A DNA stretch of 10,637 nucleotides from Nitrosopumilales archaeon UBA218 (GTDB lineage: Archaea > Thermoproteota > Nitrososphaeria > Nitrososphaerales > Nitrosopumilaceae). Shown here piece by piece: positions 5,904-10,637 of the stretch. The stretch lies in the NCBI GenBank assembly GCA_002499525.1, contig DAMC01000096.1, positions 18,761-29,397 of the forward strand, in the 5' to 3' direction. Made by a program: the position numbers and the translations under genes. Under the pieces are notes generated by a model. It was not told the origin of the DNA, searched no databases, and saw only the letters and a program-made list of their open reading frames with translations. Position 1 is the stretch's first letter. Each line of letters begins with the position of its first letter.

Positions 5904-7320
5904 GTAAAGCACCTAGACGAGGCATGACGACTTCGACTTGTTCCCTGACTAACTGTTGATAATAGTTGATCAGAATGTCGACCATTAGCAATATTCCTGT
6001 TCCACCACCAATTACACCAAGAACATCTGCAGACCCTGCTAATGCGCCTAGTATTGCAGAACCAATTATGGTTACGGACGGAATGTATTTGCCAAGGAGT
6101 GCTTCAACTGGTTGATTTGATTTTCTAAATCCTGGAATTTGTACATCTGCATCAAGTAGGTTTTTGGCAGCTGCCTTTGGAGAAAGTCCTCCAAGTTCTA
6201 CCCATAATCTACCAAATACAATAACAATTCCTATCATGAACATCACATAGATGACTGCACGTACTGGATCAACAGCAGCTAAATTAATTCCCCTTGGAGG
6301 AGTAATATAGTAAATAATTCCACCTATTGGAGTTGAAGGGCTAGCCGGATTGAACTGTGCCAGTATATTGAATAATTCATTAGAATTTCTAGGATTGAGA
6401 TTTGCCCAAAGCATTTGTCCCAAGAATACTGCATTTGCAGTAAGTGCTGATGCTAAGATTACTGGAATGTTAGACACATACATGAGTTTGATTGGATATG
6501 TTGCTGCAAATCCCCTGTATTTGGTAGATACAATCGGGATTTCGACTTTCATTCCCTGAGTATAGACAAGAATCAGCAGTACACCGGCAGTAATTGAAAA
6601 GCTAAACAAGCTTGGTAGGTTATTTTGTCTAAATAGAATTGTAGCAATGTCTCCGTGGCTTATTGATTGTGCGATGTATGGGAATACTCCAATCATTCCA
6701 CCATCTCCAGCAGGTAATGGGCTAAAGAAGTTCCAGAGCATTTGTTGAGTCACACCTGCAGCGATAAAAAGACTAATTCCACTTCCTAATCCCCATCCTT
6801 TTTGGACAAGTTCATCTAAGAGCATGATGATAATTGATGCAGAAATGAGTTGCCCGATTATTACAAATAATACATTATGGTTTGCAAGTCCAGGACCATA
6901 TACTGCAGAAGCATAGACGCTAGCCTCAACAATAATTACAATATACGTCACTAGTTTTGTGGCAGTCTGGAAAACTCCTCGTTCATCCGGTTTAGTAAAA
7001 TCAAATTTTAGAATTTCAGAACCTTTTAGCAACTGCATCAATAATCCAGCAGTCACAATTGGGCCGATTCCCAGTTCGTTTAGAGTTCCCTGCTGTGAGG
7101 CAAAAATAACTCTGGCAAACTGCAAAAAGTCAAACTGAGGCGCTGTAGCACCAAAAAGAGGAGTTTGACCCATTACTTGATAAATCAATAATGCAACGCC
7201 TGACCAAATCAATCTGGCTTGCAATGATAGTTTCTTTTTTGGCTTTGGAATTTGAACTAGATATGGTTCTGTTTTTTCAACTATGCGTTTGATTAGCCCT
7301 GTTGTTGTACTTTCACTCAA
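5890..7320 (-). CDS. secY: Preprotein translocase subunit SecY (Sec61 alpha)
   Basis: This is the channel subunit of the SecYE-beta translocon in the cytoplasmic membrane. It has 476 residues with the expected ten hydrophobic segments. Residues 34-50 begin TM1. The segment PLFGATAPQFDFLQFARVIF holds the plug and TM2 lead, and GTLNELGIGPIVTAG (78-92) is the strongly conserved SecY stretch. The first gate half includes DELVQKGWGLGSGISLFIAAGV (169-190). The large cytoplasmic loops follow YTQGMKVEIPIVSTKYRG, with the basic ribosome-binding loop, and FGRLWVELGGLSPKAAAKNLL. The C-terminus (PRLGALLGRK) is basic. Translation starts at TTG overlapping the uL15 stop by 8 nt, with GAGGTG (7333-7328) 7 nt upstream. 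SecE and Sec-beta genes are not in this window. Sec61-type sequence features and position after uL15 make the call secure. Confidence 0.97.
   Translation of the reverse strand: MSESTTTGLIKRIVEKTEPYLVQIPKPKKKLSLQARLIWSGVALLIYQVMGQTPLFGATAPQFDFLQFARVIFASQQGTLNELGIGPIVTAGLLMQLLKGSEILKFDFTKPDERGVFQTATKLVTYIVIIVEASVYASAVYGPGLANHNVLFVIIGQLISASIIIMLLDELVQKGWGLGSGISLFIAAGVTQQMLWNFFSPLPAGDGGMIGVFPYIAQSISHGDIATILFRQNNLPSLFSFSITAGVLLILVYTQGMKVEIPIVSTKYRGFAATYPIKLMYVSNIPVILASALTANAVFLGQMLWANLNPRNSNELFNILAQFNPASPSTPIGGIIYYITPPRGINLAAVDPVRAVIYVMFMIGIVIVFGRLWVELGGLSPKAAAKNLLDADVQIPGFRKSNQPVEALLGKYIPSVTIIGSAILGALAGSADVLGVIGGGTGILLMVDILINYYQQLVREQVEVVMPRLGALLGRK
5911..5915 (-). promoter_or_regulatory. Ribosome binding site deciding the adkA start
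   Basis: AGGTG on the minus strand matches the archaeal anti-Shine-Dalgarno and ends 7 nt before the TTG at 5903 (6 if the final G is the last paired base). It includes the competing GTG codon at 5912, which argues that GTG is not the start. It lies inside the last codons of secY. Confidence 0.5.
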
Positions 7321-7735
7321 CTGCCAGCACCTCGCCCCCAGCTTGTTTGATCTTTTCGGCTGCAGATTCAGTGTATCGCTCTATTTTGACAGAGTAGGCA
7401 TTCTTTGTTTGCCCACCGCCAAGAAGTTTATCGTATCCAAGACTTGCAAGATCGAGTAATTTCTTACCTCCTTCTTGCTTGCCGTGTTTTGCGAAAATGT
7501 CGTCTAGGTCTCTTACACTGGCCCACTTTTTGGTGATGATTGGGTGAGGTGGATGAGTAGAATCGTGACCAAAGTGATAAGGATCATCTTTGAGTAAAGA
7601 ACTGAACAGGTGTTTATGCATTCCAGACTGTCCAAGACCTCCCTTGTGTCCGCTTGCTCTGTGCTGGCCGATTTGTCCCCATCCGTGAGTTCTTGAACCA
7701 CGGAATTTTCTTGTCTTACGTAGTCGTGTTGCCAA
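7313..7735 (-). CDS. rpl15: Large-subunit ribosomal protein uL15
   Basis: This is a 140-residue archaeal uL15, which binds 23S rRNA and is assembled late into the large subunit. The N-terminus MATRLRKTRKFRGSRTHGWG followed by GQHRASGHKGGLGQSGMHKH is the glycine-, histidine- and arginine-rich extension that threads into rRNA. The C-terminal half (VRDLDDIFAKHG, LGYDKLLGGGQ, IKQAGGEVLAVE) is the globular L15/L18e fold. Translation starts at TTG, 1 nt after the uL30 stop, with AGGAG about 12 nt upstream; no ATG gives this N-terminus. The gene sits between uL30 and secY, the canonical order in both archaea and bacteria. Confidence 0.97.
   Translation of the reverse strand: MATRLRKTRKFRGSRTHGWGQIGQHRASGHKGGLGQSGMHKHLFSSLLKDDPYHFGHDSTHPPHPIITKKWASVRDLDDIFAKHGKQEGGKKLLDLASLGYDKLLGGGQTKNAYSVKIERYTESAAEKIKQAGGEVLAVE
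7328..7333 (-). promoter_or_regulatory. Shine-Dalgarno of secY (TTG start)
   Basis: GAGGTG lies 7 nt before the TTG at 7320, inside the uL15 coding end. It supports the TTG as a real start despite the 8-nt overlap with uL15. Confidence 0.6.
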
Positions 7736-7736
7736 C

Positions 7737-8204
7737 CTAGATCATGCTCCTGACAAGTTCAACGAGTTCTTTGTTTTGTCCTAATACTCCACCCTCTCCG
7801 TATGTTTTTCTGGTGCTTCTCTTGAAGCCTTTTCTTGGTGGAGCAAGAGCAAACCAAGGCTTGATTGGTTTGATTTTATTCATAGATGTTTTACCCTCAG
7901 AAACAGATGATGCGAGTTCGTCAATGGATTTGAAACCAAGAGGAGTCAGATCGTCATTAGATATTTTCTTGTATCCTGCTTTTCTTCCTTTTTTGCTAAA
8001 TAGTTCTTTTGCAATATCTGCAGATACTTCTTGCCAAGAAACATAGTGTTTGACTCTATTCAGCATGCCCAATGTATTTTCTTTTTCAGGTATGATTGTG
8101 GCCCTGAATTTTTTGTCAAGCTTCAATAGTGTCAAGGTGTTCTTTGCCCAATGTGGAACGTTGATTTGTCCGCTCATTCTAACAACAAGATATGCTTTTG
8201 CCAT
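7737..8204 (-). CDS. rpl30: Large-subunit ribosomal protein uL30 (archaeal long form)
   Basis: It has 155 residues, the archaeal/eukaryal length rather than the ~60-residue bacterial L30. AYLVVRMSGQINVPHWAKNTLTLLKL (residues 4-29) is the conserved ferredoxin-like core, including the archaeal L30/L7 signature around RxxG..N.P..V. TLGMLNRVKHYVSW (44-57) and the basic C-terminal part (IKPWFALAPPRKGFKRSTRKTYGEGGVLG) are typical of the archaeal family. The ATG is 5 nt after the uS5 stop, with AAGGAT about 7 nt upstream. It is a 23S rRNA-binding protein located between uS5 and uL15 in the operon. Confidence 0.97.
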   Translation of the reverse strand: MAKAYLVVRMSGQINVPHWAKNTLTLLKLDKKFRATIIPEKENTLGMLNRVKHYVSWQEVSADIAKELFSKKGRKAGYKKISNDDLTPLGFKSIDELASSVSEGKTSMNKIKPIKPWFALAPPRKGFKRSTRKTYGEGGVLGQNKELVELVRSMI

Positions 8205-8209
8205 GTTTT

Positions 8210-8893
8210 TTATCCTTGACTAAATGTCTGTCTTAGGCATTCTAGGATTGCCTTTGAAGTAGAGTTCATTGTTGCCGTAGAGCCCTTTGCGGTGGTCCAA
8301 GCATCTTTAAGTCCAGCTAGTTTTAGCAGGTTTCTAATTTTTCCACCTGCTACTAATCCAAGACCTCTTGGTGCCGGGACGATTTCGACTACGACACTTC
8401 CACCTTTGCCTCTGACCTTAAACGGTACAGAGTGTGACTGGTCGCATCTGCATTCCCAGCTTCCACAACCTAGTTTGATTGGGCTAACGTTGAGATAAGC
8501 ATTAGTGGTTGCCTTTTCGATAGCAACTCTCATTTGTTTTGATTTTCCCTGTCCGATTCCAAGCCAGCCATTCTGGTTTCCTGCTGCAACAAGTGCTTTG
8601 AATTTGGTTTGCTGTCCGTTGGGAGTCATTTTTTGTACCATTCCGACATCAATGACTTCACTTTTCAAATCAGGTAGTAGTTTTTTGATTATTCCTGCCT
8701 CTTGAATTCTCAATCCTTGAGAATAAATCTCGTTCATATCTGTGATAAGGCCTGCCGCTACTTTTTTGCCAAGTTCGGTTCTAGGTACCCATGGTGCCTC
8801 TTCTTCTTTTCTTGGTCCACGTCCTTGTCTTGGAGGCCTATCTCCTCTTGGAGGTCTATCCTGTTTTCTATCATTTTGTGTTGTTTGACTCAT
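8210..8893 (-). CDS. rps5: Small-subunit ribosomal protein uS5
   Basis: This is a 227-residue archaeal uS5 (eukaryal uS5/RPS2), needed for decoding accuracy and the mRNA entry helicase. The double-stranded RNA-binding-like domain runs from about 75 (SEVIDVGMVQKMT) through KALVAAGNQNGWLGIGQGK. GCGSWECRC (142-150) followed by DQSHSVPF is the archaeal/eukaryal signature. GGSVVVEIVPAPRGLGLVAG (164-183) begins the C-terminal S5 fold. The first 34 residues are a low-complexity tail rich in Arg, Pro, Gly and Asp (DRPPRGDRPPRQGRGPR). Start choice: a longer frame back to 8938 would overlap uL18 by 44 nt. The ATG at 8893 follows the uL18 TAA by 1 nt and has GGAG (8906-8903) 9 nt upstream, so it is preferred. 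Confidence 0.96.
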   Translation of the reverse strand: MSQTTQNDRKQDRPPRGDRPPRQGRGPRKEEEAPWVPRTELGKKVAAGLITDMNEIYSQGLRIQEAGIIKKLLPDLKSEVIDVGMVQKMTPNGQQTKFKALVAAGNQNGWLGIGQGKSKQMRVAIEKATTNAYLNVSPIKLGCGSWECRCDQSHSVPFKVRGKGGSVVVEIVPAPRGLGLVAGGKIRNLLKLAGLKDAWTTAKGSTATMNSTSKAILECLRQTFSQG

Positions 8894-8894
8894 T

Positions 8895-9377
8895 TTATTT
8901 TGCTCCACTATCAATTGTTGATTTAATTTTTGCAACATCGTTTTTTACTTTAAGATGATCTCCGTTGATTCTATCTTCTGAAGGTAAAGTTTCTTCACTT
9001 GCTGGAATTTCTAAACCTGCATCAATTACTCCTTTTAGTGCAGCTGCCATTCTTTGGGTGTATTTTCTGGTACCGCTGTACAAGATTGCCTTGCTGGTTC
9101 CTGAAGCAAGTGCCTTTTTGCCTGCCAAGTAACCTGTAAGATATGCCGCCGGAACATTCTTTCTTGAACCCTTCCAACCTTTTGAGATGAGGAATCTTGA
9201 ATGTGCAGATGCGACGATTTGATCGCCTGTAAATTGTGGTTTATGAATTTGAACCAATGTATTCTCGTTTGAAATTTGAACTGTGATAAAGTCAGCACGG
9301 CTCATGAGCATTAGCTTGCGCTTTTTATAGTTGGTCTTCTCCTCACGTAATCGTCGAAGTATTACTGAATAAGCCAT
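8895..9377 (-). CDS. rpl18: Large-subunit ribosomal protein uL18
   Basis: This is a 160-residue archaeal uL18 (eukaryal RPL5 type), which binds 5S rRNA and docks it to the central protuberance. The N-terminus SVILRRLREEKTNYKKRKLML matches archaeal L18 (RRRREGKTDYRKRL pattern). SRADFITVQISNENTLVQI (26-44), the VASAHSRFL stretch and AAYLTGYLAGKKAL are the core fold. SGTRKYTQRMAAALKGVIDAGLEIP is the conserved C-terminal helix region. It is the first gene of the compact block: a TATA element lies 30 nt before its ATG, and there are 40 nt between the argF stop and this start. In most archaea rpl19e precedes it; here argF does. Confidence 0.97.
   Translation of the reverse strand: MAYSVILRRLREEKTNYKKRKLMLMSRADFITVQISNENTLVQIHKPQFTGDQIVASAHSRFLISKGWKGSRKNVPAAYLTGYLAGKKALASGTSKAILYSGTRKYTQRMAAALKGVIDAGLEIPASEETLPSEDRINGDHLKVKNDVAKIKSTIDSGAK
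8903..8906 (-). promoter_or_regulatory. Shine-Dalgarno deciding the uS5 start
   Basis: GGAG on the minus strand lies 9 nt before the ATG at 8893, within the last codons of uL18. It supports the shorter uS5 over the 15-residue upstream extension. Confidence 0.5.
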
Positions 9378-9406
9378 TGCGATATTGGTGAACTCTTGAA
9401 GTTGCT

Positions 9407-9414
9407 CTTATAAA
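9407..9414 (-). promoter_or_regulatory. TATA box of the uL18-to-cbf5 operon
   Basis: TTTATAAG on the minus strand lies just past the argF stop codon and 29 nt before the uL18 ATG. This predicts initiation a few bases before the ATG, giving a nearly leaderless mRNA; no Shine-Dalgarno is seen before this ATG. It is the clearest archaeal promoter in the window. Confidence 0.6.
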
Positions 9415-9417
9415 CGA

Positions 9418-10323
9418 TTAGATACGTAGTGACACCAAAAGAGCTTTTTGCGAATGTAAGCGGTTTTCAGCTTCATCCCATACAACTGATTGTTTGCCAT
9501 CAATTACTTCGGAAGTTACTTCCTGATCCCTTTTTGCTGGCAGACAATGCATGAATATGCAAGTGTCTTTTGCCTTTGACATAAGTTTGGAATTGACTTG
9601 GTATTTTGGCAAAAAAGATTTGATTCTTTTCGGATTGTCATGAATTGAGACGAATGTGTCGGTAACTATTACATCAGCTTTCGTAACAGCCTTTTCTGGT
9701 TCTTGTGTAAGTTCTATGTCAACTAGATTTTTACATTGTTTTACTAGTTTAGAATCTGGTTCAAACGATTTTGGAGTTGCAATAGACATCGAAATGCCAA
9801 CCTTTGAGCATCCAATCATTAACGAATTGCAGACATTGTTACCATCTCCTATCCAAGCAAGTTTTAGACCATCAAGATTTTGCTTCTTTTCTTTAATTGT
9901 CATCAGGTCAGCCAGAATTTGACATGGGTGGTAAGAATTAGATAAGCCATTAATTACTGGAATTGTTGCATTTCTTGCAAGAGAGTCCACCGTAGAATGC
10001 TCATACACACGAGCCATAATGACATCTACGTACCGCGAGAGTGTTTTTGCAGTATCCTCAATTGACTCTCCCCTAGAAATTTGAAGATCTTGCGATGAAA
10101 GGTTGATTGCATGACCTCCAAGTTGAAACATTCCCGTCTCAAAGCTAATCCTAGTTCGAGTCGAGGGTTTTTGAAATATCATTGCCAGGGTCTTATTTTT
10201 GAGAAGAGGTTTTGTAATTCCTTTTTTGAGATCTTTTTTTAACTTGATTGCCAAGTCGATTATTTGTTCAATCTCCTTTTTGTTTAGCTCATCTAGTGTT
10301 AGAACATCTTTACTTTTGATCAT
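9418..10323 (-). CDS. argF: Ornithine carbamoyltransferase
   Basis: This cytoplasmic enzyme joins carbamoyl phosphate and ornithine to make citrulline in arginine synthesis. From the ATG it has 301 residues, normal for the family. STRTR (54-58) binds carbamoyl phosphate, HPCQILADL (132-140) is the second signature, and HCLP (259-262) with the C-terminal AENRLHSQKA complete the active site. The ornithine-side loop, usually D-x-x-x-SMG, reads TDTFVSIHDN (221-230), so SMG has become SIH. This is a conservative but noticeable change in the loop that closes over ornithine. Start choice: a TTG at 10335 would add four residues, but the ATG at 10323 overlaps the upstream stop as ATGA and is preferred. 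It is probably co-transcribed with the upstream acidic protein. Confidence 0.95.
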   Translation of the reverse strand: MIKSKDVLTLDELNKKEIEQIIDLAIKLKKDLKKGITKPLLKNKTLAMIFQKPSTRTRISFETGMFQLGGHAINLSSQDLQISRGESIEDTAKTLSRYVDVIMARVYEHSTVDSLARNATIPVINGLSNSYHPCQILADLMTIKEKKQNLDGLKLAWIGDGNNVCNSLMIGCSKVGISMSIATPKSFEPDSKLVKQCKNLVDIELTQEPEKAVTKADVIVTDTFVSIHDNPKRIKSFLPKYQVNSKLMSKAKDTCIFMHCLPAKRDQEVTSEVIDGKQSVVWDEAENRLHSQKALLVSLRI

Positions 10324-10637
10324 TTCTTTAACCAACCAAAAAGCCCTTTCTTCTTTGACTTTTCATCCTTTTCTTTAACTTTGTCTTGATCCTTTGATTC
10401 TTCTTCGATGTGTTTTTCCTGTTCTACTTTTTGAGAGTCAGTTTTGGACTCTTTTCCAGGTTTTGGACGTCCGTTTGCTATCCATTTTCGTATCTTGTTA
10501 GCCATTTCTAGTGCCTGATCATCATTTTCCGGAGGCGGAACCTCATACATTTCTGCATAGTCAGAGATGTCAGAGTCCGTGAGTCCATCAAATGGATCAT
10601 CTGATTTCTTGGTGCTTGGTTCTGGTTTTGGTTCTGG
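10320..10637 (-). CDS. Acidic low-complexity protein with amphipathic C-terminal tail, 5' end outside the window
   Basis: The frame is open from the window edge (105 residues visible), so the ATG at 10550 is probably internal rather than the start. The visible part begins with Pro-Glu-Pro-Lys repeats and an acidic DDPFDGLTDSDISDYAEMYE. Next comes a short helix-like segment (DDQALEMANKIRKWIANG), then about 40 residues that are almost entirely Lys, Glu, Asp, Ser and Gln. It ends in KKKGLFGWLKK. The last stretch looks like a short amphipathic, membrane-touching or partner-binding tail. I do not recognise the family and no enzymatic motif is present. It overlaps argF by ATGA, so the two are translationally coupled. 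The N-terminal domain, which may decide its function, lies beyond the window. Confidence 0.75.
   Translation of the reverse strand, partial: PEPKPEPSTKKSDDPFDGLTDSDISDYAEMYEVPPPENDDQALEMANKIRKWIANGRPKPGKESKTDSQKVEQEKHIEEESKDQDKVKEKDEKSKKKGLFGWLKK

Noticed and set aside
7513..7701. Alternative minus-strand frame inside uL15
   Set aside because: It is fully inside the uL15 gene in another frame, and uL15 is certain from its conserved sequence.
8894..8938. Longer uS5 starting at 8938
   Set aside because: The extra 15 residues would overlap uL18 by 44 nt. The ATG at 8893 follows the uL18 stop directly and has a Shine-Dalgarno sequence.
1..10637. Mobile element, CRISPR array or defence island
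   Set aside because: There are no direct repeat arrays, inverted terminal repeats, transposase, integrase or nuclease genes. All genes lie on one strand in a conserved housekeeping arrangement, and the tRNA shows no duplicated 3' end that would mark an attachment site.

Overview
The window looks like a piece of an ammonia-oxidising thaumarchaeon (Nitrososphaerota, probably a Nitrosopumilus-like lineage). The ribosomal proteins are archaeal/eukaryal in type, and SecY is followed by the archaeal-only adenylate kinase, a DUF106 membrane protein, an archaeal CMP kinase and Cbf5. The DNA is AT-rich, many genes start at TTG, and a serine tRNA carries an archaeal bulge-helix-bulge intron. All twelve protein genes and the tRNA read on the minus strand, so transcription runs from high to low coordinates. 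The organism call is inference from protein style; no 16S or amo gene is present.

In reading order: (a) 10637-9418 holds the 3' part of an acidic, low-complexity protein with an amphipathic C-terminal tail. It overlaps ornithine carbamoyltransferase (argF) by an ATGA junction. (b) 9414-9407 is a clear TATA element that opens the ribosomal/secretion/RNA-modification cluster: uL18, uS5, uL30, uL15, SecY, adenylate kinase, DUF106, CMP kinase and Cbf5 (9377-3149). Gaps in this block are at most 5 nt or the genes overlap, so it is almost certainly one operon. It is the tail of the archaeal 'spc' operon, but without rpl34e and rpl14e, which in many archaea flank cmk. (c) 3152-2715 is a small membrane-anchored protein with a BsuPI-like beta domain, joined to cbf5 by an ATGA overlap. 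(d) 2676-1588 is inositol-3-phosphate synthase of a type strikingly close to actinobacterial Ino1. It probably has its own leaderless promoter, which overlaps a perfect 12-bp palindrome. (e) 1587-1405 is an AT-rich spacer with a tRNA promoter. (f) 1404-1304 is tRNA-Ser(GGA) with a 17-nt intron. (g) 1259-1 is an LhgO-like FAD-dependent oxidoreductase, uninterrupted but running off the window just before its expected end.

Much of the block serves protein synthesis and membrane insertion. It includes four large- and small-subunit ribosomal proteins, the SecY channel, an EMC3/YidC-like insertase candidate (DUF106) that would work beside it, two nucleoside monophosphate kinases, and the pseudouridine synthase that modifies rRNA with H/ACA guides. 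The flanking genes are metabolic: citrulline synthesis, inositol phosphate for lipid head groups, and 2-hydroxyacid oxidation.

This is mainly a conserved housekeeping region and I see no new multi-gene defence or mobile system. The points most worth a second look are the minimal tRNA intron, the BsuPI-like gene coupled to cbf5, the palindrome at the ino1 promoter, the altered ornithine loop in ArgF, the two-cysteine outer loop of DUF106, and the tail protein upstream of argF.
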